A stretch of DNA of 55,062 nucleotides from assembly GCA_947493575.1 (NCBI GenBank), contig CANLRQ010000019.1:1-55062 (forward strand), in the 5' to 3' direction. The notes beneath the pieces are model-generated. The model saw only the letters and a list, made by a program, of their open reading frames with translations. It was not told where the DNA came from and searched no databases. The position numbers and the translations under genes were made by a program. Each line of letters starts with the position of its first letter. The stretch's first letter is position 1. This document shows, in pieces, positions 35,722 through 44,742 of the stretch. Origin of the DNA: an uncultured Marinomonas sp. GTDB lineage: Bacteria > Pseudomonadota > Gammaproteobacteria > Pseudomonadales > Marinomonadaceae.

Positions 35722-36129
35722 ATGTCTGGTGAAAAAAATCTTGAAAAACTAATCTCTTCTATGACTCCTGTTTTGATAGACAAAACATTAATCTATGGCA
35801 CTCTGGAAGACGACTTGATGCATTTGCTTGGGTCTTTAAAACCAATGGGAACTTTCCGTGAAACAGAAGGGCTAACTGTTATTTTGGAGAAACATGAAGC
35901 GGATGAGAATAACATTGAATACCATGGTATTTTTAAATGCATTACTTTAAATGTGCATTCCAGTTTAGACGCGGTTGGCCTAACGGCGGCTGTGGCAACA
36001 AAACTGACGCAATTAAACATCAGCGCAAATGTGGTAGCCGCCTATTACCATGATCACATATTTGTAGCAGAAAAAGATGCTGAGAATGCCTTAGCGGGTT
36101 TACTTGAGTTGACACAAACAGGAGTCTAA
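35722..36129 (+). CDS. ACT-domain protein
   Basis: The 135-aa protein looks like a small ACT-domain family protein: FRETEGLTVILEKHEADE and CITLNVHSSLDAVGLTAAVA, then AAYYHDHIFVAEKDAENAL. ACT domains bind small ligands such as amino acids. It follows the SMR gene by 26 bases with a GGTG ribosome binding site, so it is in the guanidine operon. Whether it binds guanidine is unknown. Confidence 0.75.
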   Translation: MSGEKNLEKLISSMTPVLIDKTLIYGTLEDDLMHLLGSLKPMGTFRETEGLTVILEKHEADENNIEYHGIFKCITLNVHSSLDAVGLTAAVATKLTQLNISANVVAAYYHDHIFVAEKDAENALAGLLELTQTGV

Positions 36130-36195
36130 CCAATGTTAGAAGTGACGTGCCATATGAACTGAATTACATTCATATTTGTTCATATTGAATAGATT

Positions 36196-36278
36196 CAGAC
36201 CTTTACACGGCTACTAAGTTTGCTAATACTTTATTAAAAACAGACTTATCATCGCTCATAACTTCGTGCAAAGGTCTC
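36196..36278. repeat. GAGACC/GGTCTC element, copy 5
   Basis: The copy starts CAGACCTTTACACGG, with one change from the GAGACC end, and finishes TTCGTGCAAAGGTCTC. Internal TGCTAATACTTTATTAAAAA matches the other copies. It ends three bases before the stop codon of the anti-sigma gene on the minus strand. Confidence 0.75.
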
Positions 36279-36281
36279 AGG

Positions 36282-37028
36282 TTAACTGTTTTGGGTTTCT
36301 AGCCAGTCCGATAGCTGTAAACATGGGCCTTCAAAGATAATTTGATTGCCCTTTTTTATTTGCAATGACACGCTGTTTTTAATGGCTGTCCATTCTATTT
36401 TACTCAAATGGCGGTTGAGCATGTTCTCTAATGAACCTAGCTGGGTGATTGCTCCGTCTGTTTTAGCAATAGATAGCAGCTCCCACTGAGAAATATCTCT
36501 TTGTTTTTGTGCTGAATTCCATTGAATTTGTAATGTGGATTGACCAGCTTTTTGTCCTTTGTAAGCTGTCAGTACCAAATCAATATGTGGTCCTTGGTTC
36601 TGGGCTAAAGAAGTATCTGAGCTATTTGAAGACATTACGGCTAAATAACCGATAGATTTAACTGCTGTATCAGATGAGTTTGGCTGCATTAATGCCAATG
36701 TAAGAACAAACGTCAGCGCGGATGATAGCGCAAGGCTAGCCCATGCAAATGGAAAGTGATACCAAGGTTTCTGCTTTAAATTCAAGTTTGGGAACAATCG
36801 TTCCTGTACTTGATGCCATACGCGAGTTGGTGGAATAGCTTCGGCGGTAGCTTCATCTAAGTAGTTAAAATGTTTTTGCCATTTTAACATTGCTTTAGCT
36901 AACTCTGGGTTATTTAGACTGAGTTTATAGGTGGCTTGACGAACGGTTTCAGTTTGCAGACCAAGCACGTAATGGCTCGCAAGATGGTCTATTACCTCAG
37001 GCTGTGAGTATCTTAATCTTGTAGACAT
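36282..37028 (-). CDS. Anti-sigma factor (RskA-like)
   Basis: The product (about 248 aa) has an N-terminal zinc-less anti-sigma domain (HLASHYVLGLQTETVRQATY, VWHQVQERLF) and one TM segment (WASLALSSALTFVLTLALM). A periplasmic RskA-type domain follows, ending with QLSDWLETQ. It should hold the ECF sigma factor at the membrane. ATG 37028 overlaps the sigma gene end by 16 bases. Confidence 0.82.
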   Translation of the reverse strand: MSTRLRYSQPEVIDHLASHYVLGLQTETVRQATYKLSLNNPELAKAMLKWQKHFNYLDEATAEAIPPTRVWHQVQERLFPNLNLKQKPWYHFPFAWASLALSSALTFVLTLALMQPNSSDTAVKSIGYLAVMSSNSSDTSLAQNQGPHIDLVLTAYKGQKAGQSTLQIQWNSAQKQRDISQWELLSIAKTDGAITQLGSLENMLNRHLSKIEWTAIKNSVSLQIKKGNQIIFEGPCLQLSDWLETQNS

Positions 37029-37561
37029 GATTCGATCTCCTTTAAACCTCGTTTCACCCATGACTTTAATGTGCCTAAAGGTTGTTGTAATTTCACCGCC
37101 AACTCGCTGTGACTAAACCCATAAAAATACGCCAGTACAATCGTGTGCCTTGCATCTTTTCGAACTTTTTGTAGGCAACTGTGCAAATCATATCCTATAT
37201 CTAGATAGGGCTTTTGAGACTGTAATAAGGTCTCTAATTCGGCTTCACTAATGGTTTCAATGTCATCAATCACACTGCTATGGCGTTTTTTGCTGCGTAA
37301 TGCATCTAAAGCGCAATGGCGAGTTAATTGGCAAATCCAAGGCCATGGATCACCTGTAGAAGAGTGGTATTGATGACTGTTAAGCCAAATTTTGATATAG
37401 CTTTCTTGTAGCACATCGGCAGCGAGATCAGGGTCATTGAGTAACTTAATCAATAACCCAAATAGCTTTGAGCTGGTTTTCGCGTACAAGGACTCGAACG
37501 CCGAACGGTCGCCGAGTTTGATACTTGCCATGTCTTTATCAAGAGAATGCTTCCAGCTCAA
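37013..37561 (-). CDS. ECF sigma factor (SigK-like)
   Basis: This 182-aa protein has sigma region 2 (DPDLAADVLQESYIKIWLNS, CALDALRSKKR) and region 4 (FSHSELAVKLQQPLGTLKSW, VKRGLKEIE). It is encoded with its anti-sigma factor and a lipoprotein gene, a set usually responding to envelope or oxidative stress. Confidence 0.88.
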   Translation of the reverse strand: MSWKHSLDKDMASIKLGDRSAFESLYAKTSSKLFGLLIKLLNDPDLAADVLQESYIKIWLNSHQYHSSTGDPWPWICQLTRHCALDALRSKKRHSSVIDDIETISEAELETLLQSQKPYLDIGYDLHSCLQKVRKDARHTIVLAYFYGFSHSELAVKLQQPLGTLKSWVKRGLKEIESCLQD

Positions 37562-37597
37562 AAGTGTCTTCTGCCTTATTGATGAATCACTAAAGGC

Positions 37598-38011
37598 TTA
37601 ATAGCCCATGGATTTGGTCACAATATGCCACACGCCTTTCACACCGTCACCTGTTGTTTGGCCGCTTTGCGTGTCGTTTATCCAAGTATAAAGAGGTTGA
37701 CCATTATAAGCCCATTGCTGAGAGCCATCTTTACGGTCAATTTTTGAATATTTTCCTGTTGCTTTATCAGATTCCGTAGCCAGTGCTGGTGGCCATAATG
37801 TTGCACATTGACCGTAACAGTTTGACTTGCCTGCACTATCTTTATCGAATGTGTACAGTGTCATACCCTCGGCATTCGCCAGTACTTTTTTAGACCCTGT
37901 ATCGACCCAAGTAAAAGAATCCATTGGCTCAGTCGCTGAAATTGCACTGCATCCCATTAGAGCGGCAGTAAATAATGACCCTGTGATAACGTTTTGAATC
38001 GCCTTGTTCAT
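37598..38011 (-). CDS. COG4315-type lipoprotein (YxFxxD repeats)
   Basis: This 137-aa protein has a lipobox (FTAALMGCS). Two repeats are typical of the secreted lipoprotein family: MTLYTFDKDSAGKSNCYGQC and QWAYNGQPLYTWINDT. Their biochemical role is not settled. It lies upstream of the sigma gene on the same strand (36-base gap), so it is probably the sigma factor's co-regulated target. Confidence 0.87.
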   Translation of the reverse strand: MNKAIQNVITGSLFTAALMGCSAISATEPMDSFTWVDTGSKKVLANAEGMTLYTFDKDSAGKSNCYGQCATLWPPALATESDKATGKYSKIDRKDGSQQWAYNGQPLYTWINDTQSGQTTGDGVKGVWHIVTKSMGY

Positions 38012-38148
38012 TTTGGATTGTCCTGTTGTTTATAGTATGTTGTTTAGATGACTGACCTTTCTCATAATCAGTGCTTCTACCAATAGAAACGTTGGGCAAA
38101 CCCTATTTGGATGCAGGGGGTGAAAAAAAGTGAAAAATTATTTTAAAT

Positions 38149-38230
38149 GAGACCTTTATACGAAGTCATGATCATTGTGAGTCTGTTTTTAACAAAGTAT
38201 TAGCAGGCGTAGTAGTTGTGCAAAGGTCTC
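38149..38230. repeat. GAGACC/GGTCTC element, copy 6 (complete, with 5-bp target duplication)
   Basis: An 82-bp element from GAGACCTTTATACGAAG to GTTGTGCAAAGGTCTC, with imperfect terminal inverted repeats of about 15 bases. It is flanked directly by TAAAT on both sides, the mark of transposition. It lies in the 400-bp gap between the lipoprotein gene and glcB; the rest of this gap shows no gene. Confidence 0.85.
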
Positions 38231-38410
38231 TAAATATCTTTAATAGAATAATACTTGGTTGTGTTTTCTATTAAAGAAAGACAATATAAAGCAATGTAGA
38301 TACAAAAATTTCATTTATCTATTTTTTGAGATAAATGGATTAATAAAAACAAACAGGTCTCTGCTTGTTGTAGCTGAGAGTGTTACTGATAAGTAAAGAA
38401 GGATGAGTGT

Positions 38411-40582
38411 ATGACTGATCGAATTCAAGAAGGTGGTTTACAGGTTGCGGAGCCACTGTGGAAGCTGGTAAATGAAGAAATTGCGCCCAATACTGGCATT
38501 GAACCCTCTCATTTTTGGGCAGAGTTTGAGTCTATCTTGTCTGAATTTACGCCGAAAAACCAAGAGCTGCTAAAAAAGCGAGATGAGCTTCAGGCAAAAA
38601 TTGATGCATGGCACGGTGAACGCAAAGGCCAGAAACATGATGCAGCGGCCTATAAGGCTTTTTTACGAACAATAGGTTACCTTGTTGAAGAAGGGCCAAG
38701 CTTTAGTGTGACAACGGAAAATGTGGACTCTGAAATTGCTTTGCAGGCAGGCCCTCAATTAGTTGTACCTGTGAAAAATGCACGTTTTGCTTTGAATGCG
38801 GCCAATGCCCGTTGGGGCAGTTTATACGATGCCTTGTATGGTACGGATGCCATTTCAGAAGAAGATGGCGCTGGTAAGATGTCATCTTATAATCCTGTTC
38901 GTGGGGAAAAGGTGATCGCTTTTGCTCGCAGACATTTAGATAATGCTGCACCGTTAGAGCAAGGCCTACATCAAGATGCTGTTGCCTACAAAATTAAAAA
39001 TGATGCTCTAGTAGTAATGCTTTCAAATGGTGATGAAGTGCCACTAGCACAGCCAGAAAAATGCATTGGTTACACTGGTAATGCGATGGCACCTTCTTCC
39101 ATTCTGCTAAAAAATAATGAGCTGCACATAGAAATTCAAATTGATCATACTCATATGATTGGTCAAACCGATGCGGCTGGGGTAAAAGATTTATTACTGG
39201 AAGCTGCGGTGACCACCATAATGGATTGCGAAGATTCTGTTGCTGCGGTGGATGCGGAAGATAAAGTAGAAGTTTATCGTAATTGGCTCGGCTTAATGAA
39301 GGGCACCTTGTCTGAATCATTCGAAAAAGCCGGTAAAACGGTTACTCGTCGCTTAAATGCAGATCGTGAGTATATCTCTTTAGAAGACGGTGAATCATTT
39401 TCTTTGCATGGTCGTAGTTTGCTGTTTGTACGTAATGTGGGCCATTTGATGACCAATCCAGCCATTTTGGATAAAGAAGGTAATGAAGTACCTGAAGGCA
39501 TTATGGATGGCATGATGACGGCTTTTGCCGCAATGCATGATTTAAAAGGGCTTACAGAGCGCAAAAATAGCCGAGCTGGCAGTGTGAATATTGTGAAGCC
39601 TAAAATGCATGGCCCAGAAGAAGTGGCATTTACCGTGGATCTTTTTGCCCGTATAGAAACCGCCTTGGGATTGGACAAAAACACCTTGAAAGTCGGCATT
39701 ATGGATGAAGAGCGCCGAACAACGGTTAATTTAAAAGAATGCATACGTGCTGCTTCTGAGCGTGTGGTGTTTATTAATACCGGCTTCCTTGATAGAACCG
39801 GGGATGAAATTCATACTTCCATGATGGCTGGGCCTTTTGTTGCAAAATCAAAAATGAAGCAACAGGCATGGATTCAAGCTTATGAAGATTGGAATGTGGA
39901 TATTGGTATTGAGTGCGGCCTTCCTGGGAAGTCTCAAATAGGGAAAGGAATGTGGGCAATGCCTGATGAAATGGCGGCCATGTTAGAGCAAAAAATTGGT
40001 CATCCACATTCGGGGGCCAATACTGCATGGGTGCCATCTCCTAATGGCGCCGTGTTACATAGCACTCATTATCATATAGTCAATGTTTCAGAGAGACAAA
40101 GTGTTTTAGCCTATCGAGAAAGGGCGAGCTTAGACGACATTCTTCATATTCCTTTATTGGAAGAAGGGCAAGAATTGACCCCTGAAGAGATTCAATTTGA
40201 GTTGGATAATAATGCTCAAGGCATTTTAGGTTATGTTGTTCGTTGGATTGATCAAGGTGTTGGCTGCTCAAAAGTGCCTGATATTAATAATATTGGTTTA
40301 ATGGAAGACAGAGCGACTCTGCGAATTTCATCCCAACATTTGGCAAATTGGTTAGAGCATGGCTTGTGTACGGAAGAGCAGGTTATGGAATCGTTAAAGC
40401 GTATGGCAGCCATAGTGGATGAACAAAATGCCACGGATGCAAGCTATGAAAGCATGTCTCCTAAATTTGATGGTATTGCCTTTAAAGCCGCATGTGATCT
40501 AGTCTTTAAAGGGAAAGCTCAGCCCTCTGGTTACACTGAACCTTTGTTACACGCTTATCGGATTGATAAGAAACAGCAGTAA
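38411..40582 (+). CDS. glcB: Malate synthase G
   Basis: This 723-aa protein matches GlcB along its length: [20 protein letters not shown] (metal-binding Glu/Asp), [38 protein letters not shown]. It condenses glyoxylate with acetyl-CoA to malate in the glyoxylate pathway. It is a single gene with its own terminator. Confidence 0.96.
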   Translation: MTDRIQEGGLQVAEPLWKLVNEEIAPNTGIEPSHFWAEFESILSEFTPKNQELLKKRDELQAKIDAWHGERKGQKHDAAAYKAFLRTIGYLVEEGPSFSVTTENVDSEIALQAGPQLVVPVKNARFALNAANARWGSLYDALYGTDAISEEDGAGKMSSYNPVRGEKVIAFARRHLDNAAPLEQGLHQDAVAYKIKNDALVVMLSNGDEVPLAQPEKCIGYTGNAMAPSSILLKNNELHIEIQIDHTHMIGQTDAAGVKDLLLEAAVTTIMDCEDSVAAVDAEDKVEVYRNWLGLMKGTLSESFEKAGKTVTRRLNADREYISLEDGESFSLHGRSLLFVRNVGHLMTNPAILDKEGNEVPEGIMDGMMTAFAAMHDLKGLTERKNSRAGSVNIVKPKMHGPEEVAFTVDLFARIETALGLDKNTLKVGIMDEERRTTVNLKECIRAASERVVFINTGFLDRTGDEIHTSMMAGPFVAKSKMKQQAWIQAYEDWNVDIGIECGLPGKSQIGKGMWAMPDEMAAMLEQKIGHPHSGANTAWVPSPNGAVLHSTHYHIVNVSERQSVLAYRERASLDDILHIPLLEEGQELTPEEIQFELDNNAQGILGYVVRWIDQGVGCSKVPDINNIGLMEDRATLRISSQHLANWLEHGLCTEEQVMESLKRMAAIVDEQNATDASYESMSPKFDGIAFKAACDLVFKGKAQPSGYTEPLLHAYRIDKKQQ

Positions 40583-40590
40583 TGAAATTG

Positions 40591-40620
40591 AAAACGGACT
40601 TGAAAGAGTCCGTTTTTTTT
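40591..40620 (+). terminator. Rho-independent terminator of glcB
   Basis: AAAACGGACTT-GAAA-GAGTCCG followed by eight T. It forms a strong stem with a tetraloop, nine bases after the stop. Confidence 0.92.
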
Positions 40621-40642
40621 ATCTTATTATAGGAATCTTTTA

Positions 40643-40918
40643 ATGATTTTATGTGAGTTGTACGACTATATTGAAATTGCCTGCATGCACCATTTAGAGA
40701 TACGACTGACTTTGAAAGACGGTTCAAAATGGAAGGGGTTTGCACAAGATACAGCCCGCAATGAGAAAAAAGAGGAATGCATTAAAATTACTCAAAGCGA
40801 AACGGGGGAAGTTAAATTGATTTTATTAGATGAGCTAATAAGCATGGAAGCGATCACCGAAAACCCACATTTCCAAAACATAGATTTTTCCACAGGCTCA
40901 GCAATAAAAGAAAAATAA
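40643..40918 (+). CDS. rof: Rho-binding antiterminator (Rof/YaeO family)
   Basis: This 91-aa protein fits the Rof family: CELYDYIEIACMHHLEIRLT (E. coli Rof: CDDYDNLELACQHH), LKDGSKW, and LILLDELISMEAITENPHF. Rof binds Rho and hinders loading on RNA. AGGA lies about nine bases before the ATG. It is directly followed by a sigma-factor fragment that marks the start of the disrupted cassette region. Confidence 0.85.
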   Translation: MILCELYDYIEIACMHHLEIRLTLKDGSKWKGFAQDTARNEKKEECIKITQSETGEVKLILLDELISMEAITENPHFQNIDFSTGSAIKEK

Positions 40919-40924
40919 ATAATT

Positions 40925-41212
40925 TATTTAATTTACAACGAATCTTATAGCACTTTGGAAGGGGAGTCGTTAACCCGTGAAGAGTTTGCTTTAAAAGCCA
41001 TTCGTTTGTCTCGACTGCTTTATGAGCTATTGCCACATTCCAATTGTGGCGGACTATTGGCATTATTGTTATTGCATGACGCGCGTAGAGAAGCGCGTAA
41101 CAAAATGCGCAATAGACGTGTAATGAGGCTGCACACCCCCAGACAAACTCATAAAAGTAAGTTCTACAGCCTCAACGCTTACTTAAGCGAAAAGTATAGT
41201 TGGCTACAATAA
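40925..41212 (+). pseudogene. ECF sigma factor (DUF6596-type) fragment
   Basis: From about 40925 the frame encodes YLIYNESYSTLEGES, then TREEFALKAIRLSRLLYELL and LLALLLLHDARREARNK. This is the internal segment typical of ECF sigma factors with the DUF6596 extension. The 5' sigma regions and the 3' end are missing. After about residue 60 it continues into unrelated sequence up to the stop at 41210. It is a truncated remnant, cut by the mobile sequence to its right. Confidence 0.75.
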
Positions 41213-41298
41213 GTTGGTTTCGATACTGGAAAGAATAACTAGGAGGGTGTTCTGTACTGATACAAGATTGGATAAGCGACGCGCCATCCGGCGAACGA

Positions 41299-41379
41299 CA
41301 TCCTAAGTGAAACGACCTGTGCGGAGCCGCATGCAGTGTGTTGTGGGGTCTGGAGGTTAGAAACCTCCGGCTACTCGAT
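41299..41379 (+). mobile_element. Group IIC-attC intron, 3' fragment (copy 1)
   Basis: The segment CATCCTAAGTGAAACG to CTACTCGAT contains the intron 3' end. Domain V-like GCGGAGCCGCATGCAG is followed by the domain VI hairpin GGAGGTTAGAAACCTCC. It matches the copies at 42768, 50114 and 52125 with a few changes. The bases after it (TGTAT) are the remains of an attC core GTTGTAT belonging to the higA cassette. The sequence between 41213 and 41298 is not clearly assignable. Confidence 0.8.
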
Positions 41380-41386
41380 TGTATTT

Positions 41387-41683
41387 TCATTTACAAAATG
41401 CAAAATTTACTGCATGTACATTGGTTAAATTTAGGTTTTGTTTCGCATGCCATAGGTCATAAGCATCTTGCATTGCTAACCAACTTTCAGGTGTTCTACC
41501 TAAAGCCTTAGATAAACGTAATGCCATTTCAGGAGAAATAGCGCTTTGGCCTTTAAGTACTCTATTTAATGTAGACGAAGCCACATCAAGTTGCTTAGCC
41601 AAAAAACGACAACTATATCCTGATGGCTCAAGATATATGTCATAAATAAATTCACCTGGGTGTGGAGGGTTATGCATACTCAT
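41387..41683 (-). CDS. higA: HigA-family antitoxin
   Basis: The 98-aa protein has the HigA helix-turn-helix (HPGEFIYDIYLEPSGYSCRF, LAKQLDVASSTLNRVLKG, MALRLSKALGRTPESWLAMQ). It neutralises HigB and represses the operon. Its start overlaps the higB stop (TAATG). The stop lies just before an attC remnant interrupted by an intron, so the pair is an integron cassette. Confidence 0.92.
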   Translation of the reverse strand: MSMHNPPHPGEFIYDIYLEPSGYSCRFLAKQLDVASSTLNRVLKGQSAISPEMALRLSKALGRTPESWLAMQDAYDLWHAKQNLNLTNVHAVNFAFCK

Positions 41684-41961
41684 TAGTGATAGTCCTCATA
41701 ATTGAGAATATAAGCATTACCATCAATAAATTCGAAGGTAACACGCCAATTACCCTTTACAGTAATAGACCAAATCCCATCTTGACTCCCTTTTAAAGGG
41801 TGTAACTTAAAGCCGGGCAAATTGACATCATCAATTTTTTGAGCGGTATCAATAGCAGCAAGTTGCATCCGTAATTTACGTTGATGTTTTGCTTGGATAC
41901 CTGAAATACTTCCTGTTTCAAAGTATTTCTTTAGGACTTTATGTTTAAATGATTTAATCAT
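41683..41961 (-). CDS. higB: HigB-family mRNA interferase toxin
   Basis: The product (92 aa from ATG 41961) has the RelE/HigB fold: MIKSFKHKVLKKYFETGSIS, LHPLKGSQDGIWSITVKGNW, RVTFEFIDGNAYILNYEDYH. It cleaves mRNA on the ribosome. An upstream in-frame start at 42063 would add 34 residues across the attC site and is unlikely. Confidence 0.92.
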   Translation of the reverse strand: MIKSFKHKVLKKYFETGSISGIQAKHQRKLRMQLAAIDTAQKIDDVNLPGFKLHPLKGSQDGIWSITVKGNWRVTFEFIDGNAYILNYEDYH

Positions 41962-42006
41962 AAGGTAATTGTAGCGTGATGCGCAACAACTCTCAAACTT
42001 GAGAAA

Positions 42007-42042
42007 ATATAACAGCGGAGAAGACGTCAGATGCCTTGCTTT
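42007..42042 (-). repeat. attC remnant, interrupted by intron copy 2
   Basis: On the minus strand the segment ends with GTTATAT, the R' core of an attC, just upstream of higB. It contains the GCAAGGCATCTGACG left arm. The missing R'' part lies beyond the intron at 42768-42774 (GTTATGA type on the plus strand). The intron therefore split one attC. Confidence 0.65.
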
Positions 42043-42768
42043 GTGTACGCCCAGCATGGGCATGAACTAATGAGGTGAAAGTCCTCTGTAGGAAGATCAC
42101 CATTGTTTAACTTATGTTATTCAACGCTAACTACTAGCGAATGGCAAGGGCAAATCTGTGAGGATATGTCTGAAGGAAGCCGGACGCACAAAATGGTCTG
42201 GAACCATTTTGAACAGCCTCTGGCTGGCCTTTGGTGAAATGCATGGACGCATTTCATAAATTTGCGAGCTGACAAGGCAGGACGGCACCCAAAGACATTA
42301 CTGAAATTTAAGCAGCAAGTCAGAAGGTTAACGAACCGTAACTGGGGCGTGTCCATGCGTTATCAACTCTTTAAGCTCAGTCAATATTTACGAGGCTGGA
42401 TAAACTACTTTGGTATTGCTAGTGGGTATCAGCGATGCGTCAATCTAGATCACTGGATCAGGCGCAGAGTTCGAATGGCCTATTGGCGACAGTGGCGAAG
42501 GCCACGTACTAAGGTAAGAAGTTTAATGAGATTAGGCGTGCATGTTCAGGCCGCAGTTGCATGTGGTATTACCAGCAAAGGGCCATGGCGCAGTGCTAAA
42601 ACTCCGGGGATCAACCAAGCCTTATCGCTTGATTACTTAAAATCCGAAGGGCTTTATTCATTGCGAGATGGTTGGATCGCGCTTCACCATCCTAAATGAA
42701 ACGCCCTGTGCGGAGCCGCATGCAGGGTGTTGTGGGGGCTGGAGGTTAGAAACCTCCGGCTACTCGAT
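42043..42768 (+). mobile_element. Group IIC-attC intron, internally deleted (copy 2)
   Basis: The 5' end GTGTACGCCCAGCATGGGC and the domain I-like segment (GTCTGAAGGAAGCCGGACGC at 42168-42187) are present. They are followed by only the C-terminal maturase part of the ORF (42262-42699: KLSQYLRGWINYFGIASGY, WIRRRVRMAYWRQWRRPRTK, LRDGWIALHHPK), then domains V/VI (about 42700-42768) ending CTACTCGAT. The RT domain is lost, so it cannot move alone but may still splice. It sits on the strand opposite to the cassette genes, as known for group IIC-attC introns. Confidence 0.82.
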
Positions 42769-43439
42769 TATGAATGCTCAACCTCGAGCTTTGATCTCTC
42801 GATATACTCGTCTAACATGCCAATTGAGTCATGAATTTGAGCAACTCGATAATTATATAGCTTGATCTTCTTTGTTGTAAAATCTGGGGGAGGTACCATA
42901 GCTCTTGCACCATCTACAGCAACTAAAATGATGCGATCTAGAAAAGCACCATCGTAGTAAAGGTCATACCAATACCCTATTGCCCTACTGTCAGGATGGC
43001 AATTTGCCCAATCTTCTTTGAAGTCTTCGCATTGGATACCTTCCTCGCTAAAATTTGCACGAAACCGTAGTCTTGGGTCTTCCTTGAGAAATCGCTCGCT
43101 AGACCAGTCTCTAGAAATTCCGTACCAATCCTCCTTTGGGTCAGTTGTAGGTATGAACTCAATGATTTCTCCGAAAGTCATTTCTTTTACTGGCTTTCTA
43201 TTAGGAAGAATGTACTCGGCCACTGAAGGGCTAGCAAAAAGAAGGGAACTAATTAAGTCGAGAACAAAAGCCAACGGTTCAATCTCTTTACCGCCCATCC
43301 AAAACAAACCAGCAATTAGCGCTAACACAAAGAAGATGCCCCCAAGTACGCGAAGTGCATGGGCATACTCTTTAATCCATAAGGCTGCGTTATCTAAATG
43401 TGGCTTTGCCCTTTTAGTATATTTGGTCAGGTCTCTCAT
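42768..43439 (-). CDS. Cassette-encoded two-TM protein with C-terminal domain shared with 50541-50942
   Basis: This 223-aa protein has two TM segments near the N-terminus (VLGGIFFVLALIAGLFWMGG and LAFVLDLISSLLFA) and a soluble C-terminal domain of about 120 residues (DWANCHPDSRAIGYWYDLYY, ILVAVDGARAMVPPP, HDSIGMLDEYIERSKLEV). This domain resembles the separate protein at 50541-50942. No known family is recognised. The stop TAA is formed at the attC/intron junction, so it is an integron cassette gene. A membrane-linked defence or stress role is possible but unproven. Confidence 0.75.
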   Translation of the reverse strand: MRDLTKYTKRAKPHLDNAALWIKEYAHALRVLGGIFFVLALIAGLFWMGGKEIEPLAFVLDLISSLLFASPSVAEYILPNRKPVKEMTFGEIIEFIPTTDPKEDWYGISRDWSSERFLKEDPRLRFRANFSEEGIQCEDFKEDWANCHPDSRAIGYWYDLYYDGAFLDRIILVAVDGARAMVPPPDFTTKKIKLYNYRVAQIHDSIGMLDEYIERSKLEVEHS

Positions 43440-43463
43440 TTTAACGTGCGATGCCTCTTGGGT

Positions 43464-43533
43464 TCATAACGCTTTGCTCACCGGAAAATTAGGAGCGTAG
43501 CGAGTGATTTTTCCGTGTGAAGCAACTTGTATG
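43464..43533 (-). repeat. attC recombination site (70 bp)
   Basis: On the minus strand it reads CATACAAGTTGCTTCACACG ... GGTGAGCAAAGCGTTATGA. R' is GTTATGA (43464-43470). R'' is degenerate (CATACAA instead of a YYAAC form). The arms CGGAAAAATCACTCGC and CTAATTTTCCG can pair, giving the attC cruciform. It lies 25 bases before the start of the two-TM gene. Confidence 0.7.
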
Positions 43534-43571
43534 GATAATAATCCCACAAAGTAATTATTATTTAAACTAGG

Positions 43572-43731
43572 TTCGGGTAATGTGAGGCCCAAGCTTTGGC
43601 TGCAACCAAAGCCTTTTATACAGTAGTTCGATTGAGCGAAGGCTCCTCTATTGAGAGACCGTTAACAAGTACGAACGCTGTATAAACTCCAAGCATTAAA
43701 CTCGGATAGTCAACTGGGCCTCGAGCCCGAA
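43572..43731 (+). ncRNA. Candidate IS110 bridge RNA in the element's left non-coding end
   Basis: The region upstream of the transposase can fold as one closed unit. TTCGGG (43572-43577) pairs with CCCGAA (43726-43731) and GAGGCCC (43584-43590) with GGGCCTC (43716-43722). Inside, TTTATACAG (43615-43623) pairs with CTGTATAAA (43678-43686). IS110-group elements encode a bridge RNA in this position that pairs with target and donor DNA. No ORF is present. The role is inferred from position and pairing. Confidence 0.65.
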
Positions 43732-43754
43732 TAGCAAGGCAGAGTCAGCTTATT

Positions 43755-44708
43755 ATGGATAACACAAATAATCAAAGTGAAATTAACGTCGGTGTCGATA
43801 CAGGTAAAACTCAACTCGATATTTACATCAGACCGTTAGATATTTACTTCACCGTAACAAACAATGAGAGTGGCATTAAAGAAGCCATGAAAACATTAAA
43901 GAAGTATCCCATCACTCGCGTCATCATTGAAGCAACAGGACGGCTCGAACAGCTTTTTATTATGGCCTGCGCCGAAGCAAATATTCCTTTTGTTATTGCC
44001 AATCCTGTAAACATAAAACGCTTCGCTGGTGCCATTGGTCAGAAAGCAAAAACAGACAAACTTGATGCAAAACTGATTGCTCATTTTGGTGAAGCAATAA
44101 AACCATCATTATCAACCTTAAAGCCCGAACAGATGCGCCTCATGAGTGATTTACTGTCTAGAAGAAGACAGCTAATGGACATGCAAACGATGGAAAAAAA
44201 TCGCTCTCAGATAATGCCCAAAACAATTTCTTCATTCATAAAACCTGTCTTGACGGCATTGAAAAATCAAATAGACAAAGTAGATTTGAAGCTACAAAAA
44301 CTCATTGAAGAATGTGATGAATACAAAGCAAAAAATGACATTATTCAGAGTGTACCCGGTGTGGGGAATGTTGTTGCATTTAACCTACTCAGCGACATGC
44401 CAGAGCTCGGTTATGTGAATAATAAAGAAGCAGCATCCTTAGTTGGTGTTGCTCCATTTAATCGAGAGAGTGGCGCTTATCAAGGAAAACGAATGATACG
44501 TGGTGGAAGACCTAAAATCAGAACTGCCATGTATATGGCAATGATGTCAGCTATCCAATGTAACCCGAAATTTAAAGAGATTTATCATCGAATGGTCGCA
44601 TCTGGAAAACCTAAAAAAGTCGCCATTATTGCCTGTATAAGAAAGCTCGTAGTAATCATAAATTCGATGGTGAGAGATGGTGTCATGTGGAACCCTAAAA
44701 TGGTTTAA
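43755..44708 (+). CDS. IS110-family DEDD transposase
   Basis: The 317-aa protein has the RuvC-like N-terminal DEDD domain: GVDTGKTQLDI (Asp), VIIEATGRLE (Glu) and TDKLDAKLIAHF (Asp, Asp). It also has the C-terminal transposase_20 domain (IQSVPGVGNVVAFNLL, ASLVGVAPFNRESG, RGGRPKIRTAMYMAMM). It appears intact. The element lies between attC-like sequences on both sides, so it probably inserted in or beside an attC site. Confidence 0.92.
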   Translation: MDNTNNQSEINVGVDTGKTQLDIYIRPLDIYFTVTNNESGIKEAMKTLKKYPITRVIIEATGRLEQLFIMACAEANIPFVIANPVNIKRFAGAIGQKAKTDKLDAKLIAHFGEAIKPSLSTLKPEQMRLMSDLLSRRRQLMDMQTMEKNRSQIMPKTISSFIKPVLTALKNQIDKVDLKLQKLIEECDEYKAKNDIIQSVPGVGNVVAFNLLSDMPELGYVNNKEAASLVGVAPFNRESGAYQGKRMIRGGRPKIRTAMYMAMMSAIQCNPKFKEIYHRMVASGKPKKVAIIACIRKLVVIINSMVRDGVMWNPKMV

Positions 44709-44716
44709 CATTAGGA

Positions 44717-44742
44717 ATTGACGCCATAGTCACTTGTTAGGC
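44717..44742 (-). repeat. attC arm at the end of the 44737 cassette
   Basis: On the minus strand GCCTAAC (R'') contains the stop codon of the cassette gene. It is followed by AAGTGACTATGGCGTCAA, with TGAC/GTCA pairing. The same 23-base arm recurs after the ToxN gene (47948-47970). The rest of the site is replaced by the IS110 element. Confidence 0.65.
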
